From contig NZ_JAHXKI010000002.1 in NCBI RefSeq assembly GCF_019392195.1, positions 930,001-994,000 of the forward strand: a stretch of DNA of 64,000 nucleotides. The letters run 5' to 3'. Of the stretch, positions 53,651 through 63,232 are shown in pieces. The notes beneath the pieces are model-generated. The model searched no databases and was not told the origin of the DNA. It saw only the letters and a list, made by a program, of their open reading frames with translations. The translations under genes were made by a program, and so were the position numbers. The first letter of the stretch is position 1. The number at the start of each line of letters is the position of its first letter. The stretch is from Marinobacter sp. F4206 (lineage in GTDB: Bacteria; Pseudomonadota; Gammaproteobacteria; Pseudomonadales; Oleiphilaceae).

Positions 53651-54987
53651 AGCTGGAAATCGTAGATCGATCCCAAACCAAGAATACCGGTCAGCTCGTC
53701 AAGGGCCTTACGGACCTCTTGAAGCAGCATCGGATCCGCGAGGTCCTCCTGCGAAAGCCGGTCCCGGTAGTGGGCCTTGACCCAGGTTGTCAGGCGCTCA
53801 TACAGGGCATCGGTGAGCAACACACCCCGGTGCATGGCCTGCTGCTCGTCGTCGTTCAGCACCACCCGTAACCGCAGACAGGCCGGACCGCCACCGTTGC
53901 GCATGGACTGTTTGACGTCGAACACTTCCACCGAGGTGATGGGGCCGCCGGACTTGACCAGTTCGTCCAGGTAGCGGCTGACCGAAGCCACTTCCCGGCA
54001 CTCGCCCGGTACCGCCAGCAACATGCCATCGGGGGTATTCAGCAACTGACTGTTGAACAGGTACGAGGCCACGGCATCCTCAATGGGCACCTCGGAACTG
54101 CTGACCCGAACAGCGTCCAGCTCGGCGCCGGTCAGTCGGGACCGAATGTCCGCCAGCACCTGTTCCTCCTCGAGAAACGCCATTTCGTGATAGAACAGCG
54201 TGTTGCCATTGCCCACGGCAATCACGTCGTTGTGGAACACGCCGGCATCGATGGCCGCGGGGTTCTGCTGGGCAAAGACAACGCCCTGATCCTTAAGCCC
54301 GTGCAGACGGGCGATGGCCTGCGAGGCTTCCAGGGTCTGGCGTGCGGGGAACTTTTTCGGAGCAGGCGCCTGCTCATTGAACGCGATCTGGCCGTAGACA
54401 AAGAGCTCAACGCCCGGTTCTCCGTAACGGCCGCACAACCGGGTGTGGTTGGCCGCGCCTTCGTCACCAAACTGACTGACCGACGGCAGCGCCGGATGAT
54501 GGGCGAAATAGCTTTCATCCGCGAAGATCGCCTTGAGCGCACGCCCGGTCACCACATGCTCAATGGAGCGGTGGAATTTGGCGCTCAGGTTCGCCGGGGT
54601 AAAGTGCACCCGGTGATCTCCGGTGTCGGCACTCGGGGAGACCGTCGCGGCATTGGCCGTCCACATGGTTGAGGCAGACGATACCGCCGCCAGAATGGAC
54701 GGGCTGGCCTTGGACACGCTCTCGAGAATCTGGCTGTCGGTGCCCTCGAAGCCCAGCTTCCTGAGCGTCGGCATGTGCGGGCGCTCGTGCGGTGGCAGGA
54801 TTCCCTGCACATACCCCCGGTCCGCCAGGCGCTTCATCTTCGCCAGCCCCTGAAGAGCCGCCTCTCGCGGATTGGACTCTGCGCGCACATTGGACTTCGA
54901 GGCAACATTACCCCAGGAGAGCCCGGCGTAGTTGTGGGTTGGGCCGACCAGACCATCGAAATTTGCTTCTACCGCGTGCTTCACCAT
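53647..54987 (-). CDS. astB: N-succinylarginine dihydrolase AstB
   Basis: A 446-residue guanidine-modifying enzyme converting N-succinylarginine to succinylornithine, two ammonia and CO2. The N-terminus ([21 protein letters not shown]) and the catalytic segments with His and Cys ([28 protein letters not shown]) are conserved. It is the last gene in astC-aruF-aruG-astD-astB, 17 bp after astD, and ends in a 4-bp overlap with tetR on the other strand. Confidence 0.96.
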   Translation of the reverse strand: MVKHAVEANFDGLVGPTHNYAGLSWGNVASKSNVRAESNPREAALQGLAKMKRLADRGYVQGILPPHERPHMPTLRKLGFEGTDSQILESVSKASPSILAAVSSASTMWTANAATVSPSADTGDHRVHFTPANLSAKFHRSIEHVVTGRALKAIFADESYFAHHPALPSVSQFGDEGAANHTRLCGRYGEPGVELFVYGQIAFNEQAPAPKKFPARQTLEASQAIARLHGLKDQGVVFAQQNPAAIDAGVFHNDVIAVGNGNTLFYHEMAFLEEEQVLADIRSRLTGAELDAVRVSSSEVPIEDAVASYLFNSQLLNTPDGMLLAVPGECREVASVSRYLDELVKSGGPITSVEVFDVKQSMRNGGGPACLRLRVVLNDDEQQAMHRGVLLTDALYERLTTWVKAHYRDRLSQEDLADPMLLQEVRKALDELTGILGLGSIYDFQL

Positions 54988-55004
54988 CGCTGTCGGTTCC
55001 GTTC

Positions 55005-56483
55005 TTATTTGTCGAAATTGAGGCCGGGCGCGAGACTCTCCGGCACCTCACTTTTGCGGGCTTCCAGCGACGCCATTGGCCATGCGCAGTAGTCCGCTGC
55101 GTAGTAGGCACTGGGACGGTGGTTACCGCTGGCCCCCACACCGCCAAACGGCGCGGCACTGCTGGCGCCGGTGAGAGGCCGGTTCCAGTTCACGATGCCT
55201 GCACGCACTTCTTCCGCGAGGCGGTCGTAGAGTTTGCGGTCATCCGTCAGGATGCCGGCAGACAAGCCATAACGGGTATCGTTGGCCAGTTCCAGCGCGT
55301 CATCAAAGCTCTTGTACCGATAGACGGTCAGTAGGGGTCCGAAAAATTCATCGTCACTCAGATCCAGACCGGTCGCATCGACAATACCCGGCGTCAGCAG
55401 TCCGGTATCCGGCCTGACCTGTTTCATCTCCAGCAGAGACTTGGCGCCCTTCTCCAGCATGCTGGCCTGGGCAGCCAGGAGCTTCTCGGCCGCTTCCGCG
55501 GAGATCACTGAGCCCATGAACGGCTGTGGTTCAGCATCGAATTCCCCGACCTGGATACGGCCACACAGCTCAGCCAGACGATTCAGGAATTCGTCGCCCT
55601 TCTTCCCTTTCGGCACCAGCAGGCGGCGGGCACAGGTACAACGCTGACCGGCGGAAAGAAATGCCGATTGCAATGCATGGTGAGCCGCGCCGTCTACATC
55701 CGACACGTCCTGCACAATAAGAGGATTGTTACCGCCCATTTCCAGCGCCAGTATCTTTTCCGGCTGGCCGCCGAACTGTTCGTGCAGCAAGTGCCCGACC
55801 GTGGAACTGCCGGTAAAGAACAGTCCGTCGATCATGGGGTGGCCAGCCAGAGATTTTCCGGTCGTCGAGGCTCCCTGAACGAGGTTGATCACACCGTCCG
55901 GTGCGCCCGCTTTTTCCCATAGCTTGACCGTCATTTCCGCCACGCCGGGCGTCAGCTCACTGGGTTTGAACACAACGGTGTTACCCGCCAGCAGCGCAGG
56001 CACAATGTGTCCGTTCGGAAGGTGCCCCGGGAAATTGTAGGGGCCGAACACCGCCACCACACCGTGAGGCCGATGTCTCAGTACAGCCTGGCCACCGGCC
56101 ACCTCGGATTCGGAATGCCCGGTGCGATCATTGTAGGCCTTCACGGAAATGGCGATTTTGCCAATCATGGCCGCGACTTCCGTGCGCGATTCCCAAAGCG
56201 GCTTACCGGTCTCCAGACCGATCTGATGGGCCAGTTCCTCCTTGTGGGCCTCAAGCTGATCACGGAACGCTTCGACCACAGCCTGGCGCTCCGCGAAGCT
56301 TTTCCGGCGCCACTTGAGGAAGGCGTTCCGGGCTTCACGGACAGCGGCATCAACATCCTCGAGATTGGCACTGTTGCCATCCCAGACGGTTTCTCCGGTA
56401 ACGGGCTGAACCGACTCAAACCAGGCACCATGGCCCTCAAGCCATAATCCATCGATGAAAAGTCCGCCTGTCAGGTTTGCCAT
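55005..56483 (-). CDS. astD: Succinylglutamate semialdehyde dehydrogenase AstD
   Basis: A 492-residue NAD-dependent aldehyde dehydrogenase, oxidising N-succinylglutamate semialdehyde to succinylglutamate. The catalytic Cys is in [11 protein letters not shown], the Glu in [10 protein letters not shown], and the cofactor region has FTGSSTVG. Length and placement between aruG and astB match the family. Confidence 0.95.
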   Translation of the reverse strand: MANLTGGLFIDGLWLEGHGAWFESVQPVTGETVWDGNSANLEDVDAAVREARNAFLKWRRKSFAERQAVVEAFRDQLEAHKEELAHQIGLETGKPLWESRTEVAAMIGKIAISVKAYNDRTGHSESEVAGGQAVLRHRPHGVVAVFGPYNFPGHLPNGHIVPALLAGNTVVFKPSELTPGVAEMTVKLWEKAGAPDGVINLVQGASTTGKSLAGHPMIDGLFFTGSSTVGHLLHEQFGGQPEKILALEMGGNNPLIVQDVSDVDGAAHHALQSAFLSAGQRCTCARRLLVPKGKKGDEFLNRLAELCGRIQVGEFDAEPQPFMGSVISAEAAEKLLAAQASMLEKGAKSLLEMKQVRPDTGLLTPGIVDATGLDLSDDEFFGPLLTVYRYKSFDDALELANDTRYGLSAGILTDDRKLYDRLAEEVRAGIVNWNRPLTGASSAAPFGGVGASGNHRPSAYYAADYCAWPMASLEARKSEVPESLAPGLNFDK

Positions 56484-56543
56484 ATCAGAGCACCTCCCGG
56501 TACTGGAATTCTGTAGATTGGAAATGCGGCGACGAGCTGCAAT

Positions 56544-57665
56544 TCAGCTCTTCGTGGAACGGCTGCGGTGTTCCCGGATCCTGTCGTCCGCCTTGTCTTG
56601 TCCCCTGTAAGTATGGATGGGCAGAGGACCATTGTCTTTCAAGGGCGCCAGTCGAACCGGGTCGCCGGACTCAACATTCAGCGCCTCGGCCACCGCCGGA
56701 GGCATCTTGACGGTGTCGGGACCAATGCAACTGGCCGGTATCGTGGTAACCCGGAAGTCCCGGAATGAGCGGTTGGACACCATCACCCGTTCACTGGCCG
56801 GCACATCCAGATCCAGCGGGGTCTGGGTTATCATCGCGTACCGGTTGACCGAATCCCGGACCGTCCGGATGTTGTGGACGAAAGCCTCGACCACCGGGCC
56901 ACCATCGAAGATATCGACCAGGCCATTGAAGTTGAAACCTTCCGCCTGAAGCATCCTGAGCGCCGGCGCGGTGTTGTCGTGTACCCGGCCAATAACGGCC
57001 CGGGCGGAATCCGGCAACATCGGAAGATAAATCGGGTACTTAGGCATGAGTTCGGCAATGAAGGCTTTGTTCCCAAGCCCCGAGAGCATGTCGGCCTGGC
57101 TGAACTCCATATCGAAAAACTTGCAGCCCAGGGCATCCCAGAGCGGACTGCGCCCATGCGGGTCCGACACCCCGCGCATTTCCGCAAACACTTTCTCGGA
57201 GAAATGCTTCCGGAACTCATCGAGGTACATGAAACGGCAGCGCGACAGCAGGAGACCGCAGCCGCCTCCCTTGTAGTCATCGGACAACAACAGCGAACAG
57301 ATCTCGCTGGTATCGGTCATGTCGTTGGACAGGTGCAGGGTTGGCGTACGCACGTGTACCCCCAGCTCCCTGGAGGCATTGACCGTTACGCTGAGCCGAT
57401 AATTGTAGAAGACTTCATCCAGCCCGACCCGGGCCTGAATGCCGCTGATGCCCACGGTTTTCTTTTTCTCGGTGTCTTCCAGGGCAAACAGGTATAAACC
57501 GGCTTCCGGCGCACAGCGCTGATTGAAAGTTTCCCGGGCATGGGCAATCTTTCGCTGCAGAAGTTCCCGGTCTGCCGGCAGGGTCGTAAGCCCCTTACCG
57601 GCGTTCTGCGCCATGGTGTAGAGATCATCAAGATCGTTTTCCTGAAGCGGGCGAATCACCAGCAT
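56544..57665 (-). CDS. aruG: Arginine N-succinyltransferase, beta-type subunit AruG
   Basis: A 373-residue AstA-family enzyme that transfers succinyl from succinyl-CoA to arginine. MLVIRPLQENDLDDLYTMA at the N-terminus and YNYRLSVTVNASRELGVHVRTPTLHLSNDMTD in the core fit the family; GCKFFDMEFSQAD is the mid-protein signature. It is paralogous to the neighbouring aruF product; together they form the two-subunit enzyme of Pseudomonas. ATG 57665 has a strong GGAGG site; the longer frame starts before it. Confidence 0.94.
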   Translation of the reverse strand: MLVIRPLQENDLDDLYTMAQNAGKGLTTLPADRELLQRKIAHARETFNQRCAPEAGLYLFALEDTEKKKTVGISGIQARVGLDEVFYNYRLSVTVNASRELGVHVRTPTLHLSNDMTDTSEICSLLLSDDYKGGGCGLLLSRCRFMYLDEFRKHFSEKVFAEMRGVSDPHGRSPLWDALGCKFFDMEFSQADMLSGLGNKAFIAELMPKYPIYLPMLPDSARAVIGRVHDNTAPALRMLQAEGFNFNGLVDIFDGGPVVEAFVHNIRTVRDSVNRYAMITQTPLDLDVPASERVMVSNRSFRDFRVTTIPASCIGPDTVKMPPAVAEALNVESGDPVRLAPLKDNGPLPIHTYRGQDKADDRIREHRSRSTKS

Positions 57666-57693
57666 TGCACGCCCTCCTTCCGGGTTACTGTTG

Positions 57694-58710
57694 TCATAGT
57701 GGCGCAATCCTTACGACATCGCCGGCGCTCTTGCCGAGCACCGGCCAGGTCTTCACAGACACTTTCAGTTCGTCATCCAGGGTTTCCTCGACGTGCGTCA
57801 ACGTGCACCGGAAATCCGATGCTTCGCCAGCGGCAATCAGGCAGAGTTCCCCGGCTTCATCGTGCCGGCCATGCAGGGTTTTGCGATGACTGGTCACCAG
57901 GGTATGAAGCGAATCCGTTCGGGCTTCGAGCACCGGCCCGGCGTCGAAAATATCGAGGTAGCAACCGGCATGAAAGCCCTCGCGTTGCAACAGTTCGAAA
58001 TTCGGCGCCGTCATTGCGTGGGCCCGCCCCAGCGCCGACTGGGCCTCTTCGGTCAGCAAGGTCACATAGATCGGATTGGGCGGCATCAGCTCGGCAATAA
58101 AGGTCTTGCTGAGCATGGCCGAGTACTGATCCGCGGTTTCAAAATCCATGTTGAAGAAATGCCGGGCCAGGCTGTCCCAGAACGGCACGCTACCATCCTC
58201 CAGCTGCACACCCTGAATCTCCACAACCACCCGCGATGAAAACCAGTCCCGATGCTCGGCAATGAACAACATCCTGGCCCGGGACAGCAGCTCAAACGCC
58301 TCGGTGCTCCGAAGTTCCGGACGGATGGAGAAAGAGCAAAGCAGGGTCTGGTCGGTCAGGGAATGGGACGGATACAGCACCTCAACACGGCGAGATACGC
58401 CCAGCTCATGGGAGGCGTGGATCAGGGCATCACGCCGGTAGTTGTAGAACGGCTGGCCGTTGCCGGCGCGGGCATCGATACCTGCCGTGCCATCCACAGA
58501 GCCGGTCGCCGTATTCTCCAGGACGAAGAGAAACCTCGGTGCCTCGCCGGCCGGAACTCGCCCGGCAAATGAAGCGACCGAGTGTTCTATTTTCTGCGCA
58601 AGGGCCTCCGACTGTTTGGGCAGGGTCGAGGAAAGGCGGGCACTCTGAGTGCCCGCGATCTCGAGAATCTGCTCCAAATCATCCGGTTGCGCCGGACGTA
58701 CAAGCCACAT
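57694..58710 (-). CDS. aruF: Arginine/ornithine N-succinyltransferase, alpha-type subunit AruF
   Basis: A 338-residue AstA-family protein, the paralogue of aruG (shared YNYRRDALIHASHELGVSRRVEVLYPSHSLTD core and HFFNMDFETADQ). In Pseudomonas this subunit broadens use to ornithine. It lies 9 bp after astC with AAGGAG before its ATG. Confidence 0.93.
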   Translation of the reverse strand: MWLVRPAQPDDLEQILEIAGTQSARLSSTLPKQSEALAQKIEHSVASFAGRVPAGEAPRFLFVLENTATGSVDGTAGIDARAGNGQPFYNYRRDALIHASHELGVSRRVEVLYPSHSLTDQTLLCSFSIRPELRSTEAFELLSRARMLFIAEHRDWFSSRVVVEIQGVQLEDGSVPFWDSLARHFFNMDFETADQYSAMLSKTFIAELMPPNPIYVTLLTEEAQSALGRAHAMTAPNFELLQREGFHAGCYLDIFDAGPVLEARTDSLHTLVTSHRKTLHGRHDEAGELCLIAAGEASDFRCTLTHVEETLDDELKVSVKTWPVLGKSAGDVVRIAPL

Positions 58711-58719
58711 ATTGACTCC

Positions 58720-59934
58720 TTACGCCGCCAGCTTCTTCACCGCCGCTTCGAATCGCTCAAGCGCATCTTCAATGTCGGATTCCGGGATAATCAGCGAAGG
58801 TGCCAGACGCACAACGTTGGGGCCAGCCACCAGCACCATCACGCCCTCATCCAGACCCGCGTTGAGGAAGTCCTTGGCCTTGCCCTTCCACTCGTCAGTC
58901 AGCACACAACCGAGCAGCAAGCCCGCGCCGCGGACCTCACTGAACACGCCATAGCGCTCGCCGATGTCCATCATGCCCTTGCGCAGGCGATCAGACCGGG
59001 CCTTGACGCCCTTCAGAATGTCCGGCTGACGGATCGTATCCACAACTTTCTGTGCCACCGCACAGGCCAGTGCGTTGCCGCCATAGGTACTGCCGTGGGT
59101 GCCGACACCGAGGCTGGCCGCCACCTTGGCGGTGGTCAGCATGGCGGCAACCGGGAAGCCGCCGCCCAGGCCCTTGGCGCTGGAAAGAATGTCGGGGACC
59201 ACACCATACATTTCATAGGCATACAGGTGCCCGGTACGGCCTACGCCGGACTGGACCTCATCGAAGACCAGCAGGGCGTTGTTGTCGTCACAAAGCTCGC
59301 GCAGCCCCTTCAGGAATTCCGGATCGGCCGGCATGACGCCGCCCTCGCCCTGAATCGGCTCGACCACAACGGCACAGGTTTTCTCTTTCGAGATCAGCTT
59401 CTTTACCGATTCCAGGTCATTAAAATCGGCGTGGTGAATACCACCGGGCGCCGGCTCGAAGCCTTCCAGATACTTGGGCTGACCACCAACACTGACCGTG
59501 AACAGGGTGCGCCCGTGGAAGGCGTTCTTGAATGAAATGATTTCGTTCTTCTCGGCGCCGTAGTGCTCCCAGGCATAGCGACGAGCCAGCTTGAACGCCG
59601 CCTCGTTGGCTTCACCGCCCGAGTTGGCAAAGAACACACGCTCGGCAAACGTGTGATCGCACAGGGTCTTGGCCAGGCGCAAGGCCGGTTCATTGGTCAT
59701 GACATTGGACAGGTGCCAGAGTTTCTCTGCCTGGTCCTGCAGCGCTCCGATCAGGCCCGGGTGGGAATGCCCCAGACAGGTCACCGCGATACCGCCCTGG
59801 AGATCGACAAACTCCCGCCCTTCCTGATCCCAGATGCGGGACCCTTCGCCTCGGACCGGGATGATCGAACCGGGTGCGTAGTTGGGTACCATGACTTCGT
59901 TGAAAAGTTCGCGAGTGACGGGCTCTCTATTCAT
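58720..59934 (-). CDS. astC: Acetylornithine/succinylornithine aminotransferase AstC
   Basis: A 404-residue class III PLP aminotransferase. The PLP Lys is in [17 protein letters not shown], preceded by [21 protein letters not shown]. The enzyme converts succinylornithine to succinylglutamate semialdehyde and may also act in arginine synthesis (ArgD role). It is first in the ast operon. Confidence 0.95.
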   Translation of the reverse strand: MNREPVTRELFNEVMVPNYAPGSIIPVRGEGSRIWDQEGREFVDLQGGIAVTCLGHSHPGLIGALQDQAEKLWHLSNVMTNEPALRLAKTLCDHTFAERVFFANSGGEANEAAFKLARRYAWEHYGAEKNEIISFKNAFHGRTLFTVSVGGQPKYLEGFEPAPGGIHHADFNDLESVKKLISKEKTCAVVVEPIQGEGGVMPADPEFLKGLRELCDDNNALLVFDEVQSGVGRTGHLYAYEMYGVVPDILSSAKGLGGGFPVAAMLTTAKVAASLGVGTHGSTYGGNALACAVAQKVVDTIRQPDILKGVKARSDRLRKGMMDIGERYGVFSEVRGAGLLLGCVLTDEWKGKAKDFLNAGLDEGVMVLVAGPNVVRLAPSLIIPESDIEDALERFEAAVKKLAA

Positions 59935-59967
59935 AAATCTCTCTCGGGAAACGCGGTTGGACGCACA

Positions 59968-59995
59968 AAGATAGTAAAGTTACCGCACCGGGCAA
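59968..59995 (-). promoter_or_regulatory. Possible ast operon promoter
   Basis: On the minus strand TTGCCC and TATCTT are 16 bp apart, about 30 bp before the astC ATG. Both boxes match only four of six positions. Upstream lies an imperfect direct repeat (GTATCAT and CATATCAT) that could be a regulator site such as ArgR, but no clear ARG box was seen. Confidence 0.33.
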
Positions 59996-60034
59996 GTACG
60001 TACGTGTGCGGATGATATGCCCATGATACGCCAC

Positions 60035-61486
60035 TCAGGGCATAAGAACATCCGGTTCCCCCACCGCCGGCAGTTCAATGATTTCCCGATGTTTGCCATC
60101 CCGGCCCATCAATGCCTTGATCAGCAGTTTGTAGGAATCCAGGTCAAACGTGACTGCCTGGCCCCGCAGCGACAGATCACGGGCATCACTTTCCTCATGG
60201 ACCGTTGCCACGTGCATCCAGTTGTAGACCACGAGGATATCGGTTCGCCCGGCGAACCGGTCGCGCTCGACCACACCCACCGGCCCTTTCCATGGCCAGG
60301 TCTGCAAGCGAAGACCGTGGAACGCGATCTGGGTTCGGAGATTGTAACGGGTCACGTCCTCCAGGCCTTCGCAGGCACCTCTGCAACGCCCCAGAGCCCG
60401 CTGGAAACAGGCACCTTCGTGATCGGGCTCGAGTCCGAGCAGGCGGTTACACAGGTCATTTTTCGCGGCAATACCGCTGAGCGCCCGCTCGGCATCCCGC
60501 TTGCTCCGGAACAGGCCGAAATAGTCCCCCAAGCGGTGCGGCTTGATCTCCCGAACCAGGCGCGCCTGCAAAAAACCGTCGCTGTTTTCGCATAACTCGA
60601 TACTCACCAGGTTCTTGGCGGCACGGGACCGACGATTGAACATCGGCTTCAGGGTCTTGATCTGTTTCAGTTCCAGTAACAGGGCGCCCAGCTCCCCGGC
60701 CGTTTCTGTCCAGTCCACCCGCCGCAGGCTCTCGGACATGCGGACGCCACGACTGGTGTTGTGATCCCCAGAAAAGTGGGAAGCCACCCGCTGGGCAATA
60801 TTGGTGCTCTTGCCAACATAAAGCAGCACGTCGTTCTCACCGTAGAAGCGATATACACCAGGCCCGGAAGGCAGGTCCTGGAGCGTATCCGGAGGCAGGT
60901 GCGAGGGAATACTCGGGCGCTGAAGCAGATCCCGGACTGCCCTCTCCATTTGGTCATCGCCCTTGTCCATCCGGGCATGGAGGAAGAACGACAGCATGGC
61001 CTCCACGTCGCCCATGGCCCGATGGCGCTGCACTTGTGCCAGCCCATGGCGTTCAATCAGGGCATCCATGTTGTGGCGCCGGAATTCCGGATACAGACGG
61101 CGGGACAGCTTTACCGTGCACAACACCCTGGCCGAGAACGTCCGACCGAGCCGGCGGAACTCCGACTTGATGAAGCCATAATCGAACCGGGCGTTGTGGG
61201 CGACGAACACCGTGCCCTGCAACTGAGCTTCCAGGTCATCGGCGACGTCCGCAAACAGGGGCGCATCCGACACCATCTCATTGGAGATCCCCGTAAAATT
61301 CTCGATGAACCGGGAAATACGAGCCTCAGGGTTCAGCAGCGTCTGCCACTCTCCCACTGTTTTTCCGTCGCGCCAGAAACGAATGCCGATCTCGGTAATC
61401 CGGTCCCGGGAGGCGTTGCCTCCTGTCGTTTCGATGTCGAGAAAGGCAAACGTTGTGTTCTGCAGGTGTGTACTTTCGGATGTCAT
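60035..61486 (-). CDS. DnaQ-type exonuclease fused to UvrC/Cho-like GIY-YIG domain
   Basis: A 483-residue two-domain protein. The N-terminal DEDDh exonuclease has FLDIETTG (Asp and Glu), FVAHNARFDYGFI and HRAMGDVEAM. After a linker (about 170-205) a GIY-YIG nuclease domain follows (GVYRFYGENDVLLYVGKSTNI), then a region like the C-terminal part of UvrC/Cho with the Cys-rich CFQRALGRCRGACEG. The fusion suggests incision and 3' trimming of damaged DNA by one enzyme. Known as a conserved but little-studied architecture in several proteobacteria and actinobacteria. Confidence 0.88.
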   Translation of the reverse strand: MTSESTHLQNTTFAFLDIETTGGNASRDRITEIGIRFWRDGKTVGEWQTLLNPEARISRFIENFTGISNEMVSDAPLFADVADDLEAQLQGTVFVAHNARFDYGFIKSEFRRLGRTFSARVLCTVKLSRRLYPEFRRHNMDALIERHGLAQVQRHRAMGDVEAMLSFFLHARMDKGDDQMERAVRDLLQRPSIPSHLPPDTLQDLPSGPGVYRFYGENDVLLYVGKSTNIAQRVASHFSGDHNTSRGVRMSESLRRVDWTETAGELGALLLELKQIKTLKPMFNRRSRAAKNLVSIELCENSDGFLQARLVREIKPHRLGDYFGLFRSKRDAERALSGIAAKNDLCNRLLGLEPDHEGACFQRALGRCRGACEGLEDVTRYNLRTQIAFHGLRLQTWPWKGPVGVVERDRFAGRTDILVVYNWMHVATVHEESDARDLSLRGQAVTFDLDSYKLLIKALMGRDGKHREIIELPAVGEPDVLMP

Positions 61487-61544
61487 AGTTCAAGTGTACG
61501 TTTTACAACCAATCGCAGATGGCTGTATGGAAACGAAAAGCATC

Positions 61545-61562
61545 TTTAGACCTTCGTCTAAA
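61545..61562. promoter_or_regulatory. Inverted repeat between exonuclease and porin genes
   Basis: TTTAGAC-CTTC-GTCTAAA is a perfect 7-bp inverted repeat, followed by more A residues. It lacks a downstream T-run on either strand, so it is not an ordinary terminator; it may be a regulator site. A second repeat (AATTTG-N8-CAAATT) lies 15 bp to the right, before the porin. Confidence 0.4.
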
Positions 61563-61648
61563 AAAAGCGCGAATTAATTTGAAATGTCACAAATTCGTAA
61601 CTACGGTGTTTCTGGGTCCAACAACAATAATGTGTGGAGACAACAACG

Positions 61649-62785
61649 ATGCAAAGCAACAAATTAAGAACGGCAATTCGTGCGACAGCAGCTGTAGCAG
61701 TGATGGGTGCAGCTTCTCAGGCGGGTGCCGTTAGCTTGAATGTGGGTGACGACGTCGAAGCAAGCCTCTACGGCTACGCGCGCCTTAACATGAGCTACGA
61801 TCTGGACGATAACCGGGCTGTATCAACTCGTGCCGGTACCTTTACCTCTTCCGCCAACCCTGACTCTGAAGGCCACTTTGGTGCCGATGTTCAGCAGAGC
61901 CGCTTGGGCATCAAGGTAAACCACGCTTCTGGCGTTGCCATCACAGTTGAAGGTGATTTCCGTGGCTCCGGCAATGGCGCTGGCAGTCTGCGTATGCGTC
62001 ACGCCTTTGGTGAGTACAAGGGCCTGATGGCCGGACGTAACTGGTCTAACTACACAAGCTTCGTGGGCAACACCCCGACGCTCGACTTTGACAGCCTTGC
62101 CGGTACTGCGGGTAGCCAGGACCGTACGGAGCAGATCCGTTACACCACGGGCGCACTGTCCTTCTCTCTGGAAGACCCGAGTGCACAAGGCGTTCTCGGC
62201 GCAGGTGACAATACCCGCACCTCTGCCCCGGCCCTTACTGCTCGCCTTCAGGATTCAGCGGGTGGGTTCTCCTATGCAGCGGCGGTTCTGGTAAGCCAAG
62301 TCACTGCCGACGACGGCACCAACGATGACAGCGCACTGGGTTACGCTGCATTTGGTGCAGCATCACTTGATCTGGGCGACATGCTCTCTGTTCAGGGTGC
62401 GGTTAACTACACCGACGGTGCCAACGGCTACCTCTGGCGCTCAGGATCCAACTACTTTGGACCCAGCGCATATGTTGATGGCACCAGCATTGAAACCATT
62501 GAAGGCGTTGGCGGCTCCCTCGGCGTCAGCCTGGCACTCGGCGGTGGTCGCAGTGTTAACCTGGGCTACGGCCTGACGACTCTGGATCTGGACGACGCGA
62601 TTGCGGCTGGCGCAACAACCAATGCCGACGCAGAGACCAACCAGAACATGTTCCTGAACTACATGTGGACCCCTGTCCAGAATGTGATGATGGGCGTGGA
62701 GTACGGTTACTTCGATCAGGAAACTGTTGCCGGCGACTCCACAGACGCCAACCGCGTTCTGTTCGCTGCTCAGTATAGCTTCTAA
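61649..62785 (+). CDS. DcaP-like outer membrane porin
   Basis: A 378-residue porin with a signal peptide (ending QAGA), then a short acidic segment and 16-strand-type beta repeats; the protein ends QYSF with a terminal Phe. The early motif LYGYARLNMSYDLDD and QSRLGIKVNH are typical of DcaP-like trimeric porins that pass organic acids. ATG 61649 is chosen over the upstream GTG because it sits 9 nt after GGAG. It is followed by a terminator, and is likely well expressed as a single gene. Confidence 0.85.
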   Translation: MQSNKLRTAIRATAAVAVMGAASQAGAVSLNVGDDVEASLYGYARLNMSYDLDDNRAVSTRAGTFTSSANPDSEGHFGADVQQSRLGIKVNHASGVAITVEGDFRGSGNGAGSLRMRHAFGEYKGLMAGRNWSNYTSFVGNTPTLDFDSLAGTAGSQDRTEQIRYTTGALSFSLEDPSAQGVLGAGDNTRTSAPALTARLQDSAGGFSYAAAVLVSQVTADDGTNDDSALGYAAFGAASLDLGDMLSVQGAVNYTDGANGYLWRSGSNYFGPSAYVDGTSIETIEGVGGSLGVSLALGGGRSVNLGYGLTTLDLDDAIAAGATTNADAETNQNMFLNYMWTPVQNVMMGVEYGYFDQETVAGDSTDANRVLFAAQYSF

Positions 62786-62811
62786 CTTCCTTTAGAAGTT
62801 AACTCAGGGAA

Positions 62812-62838
62812 GGCCCCGGCATTTGCCGGGGCTTTTTC
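62812..62838 (+). terminator. Terminator after the porin gene
   Basis: A 8-bp GC-rich stem (CCCCGGCA with TGCCGGGG) is followed by CTTTTTC, 26 bp after the porin stop codon. Confidence 0.88.
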
Positions 62839-62945
62839 GTTCCATTCCGGTGCAACAGGCACCGTCATGATTCAAACCAGCCCCACCGCTTACACCACGC
62901 CAACCCGATCCTCAAAAAATTCAGAAACTTAGCAGCCCGAACTTT

Positions 62946-62962
62946 TTGGCACACCTGATGCT
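62946..62962 (+). promoter_or_regulatory. Sigma-54-type -24/-12 promoter
   Basis: TTGGCAC followed by ACCTG then ATGCT has the GG and GC dinucleotides 12 bp apart, as required by RpoN, and matches TGGCAC-N5-TTGC at all but one position. It lies about 70 bp upstream of the 36-residue gene, after the porin terminator. An enhancer-binding activator site would be needed; none is obvious. Confidence 0.62.
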
Positions 62963-63033
62963 TAGTAACCCTTGCATGGAATGCGACGGAGACACTCCGC
63001 CCCGTTCAGCTTATTAACCAATGAGGTGACACG

Positions 63034-63144
63034 ATGAAAAAGGCCAAAGACCAGAACCTGCTGTTCGAACTGACCCAGCCCTACGAGGCCGCAACGATGC
63101 AGGACCTGCACGACTACTTTGACTGGATGTTCTTCGCCAACTGA
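63034..63144 (+). CDS. 36-residue conserved-looking micro-protein
   Basis: A very short gene with a strong GAGGTG ribosome-binding site 5 nt before the ATG, its own sigma-54-type promoter and a good terminator 17 bp after the stop. The peptide starts with a basic MKKAKDQN, then FELTQPYEAATMQDLH, and ends in an aromatic-rich DYFDWMFFAN. No transmembrane segment and no known family. The FFAN end is reminiscent of PqqA (which ends near YFAN), but the Glu and Tyr that form PQQ are missing, so PqqA is not proposed. It may be a leader peptide, RiPP precursor or small regulator. Confidence 0.68.
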   Translation: MKKAKDQNLLFELTQPYEAATMQDLHDYFDWMFFAN

Positions 63145-63161
63145 GAGCAAACCCTACACAC

Positions 63162-63200
63162 AAAAAAGCCGGGAGGGCGTTATGCCCTCCCGGCTTTTTC
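63162..63200. terminator. Bidirectional terminator between micro-gene and aceF
   Basis: A perfect 12-bp stem (AAGCCGGGAGGGC with GCCCTCCCGGCTT) flanked by A-run and T-run, with a short GTTAT loop, between the 36-residue gene and the convergent aceF. Confidence 0.93.
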
Positions 63201-63232
63201 ATTCCCGGAAGACTTCGGATCCCGTCGCCGGT

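Noticed and set aside
63034-63144. PqqA-type PQQ precursor
   Set aside because: The tail FFAN recalls PqqA, but the cross-linked Glu and Tyr are absent and no pqqBCDE genes are in the window.
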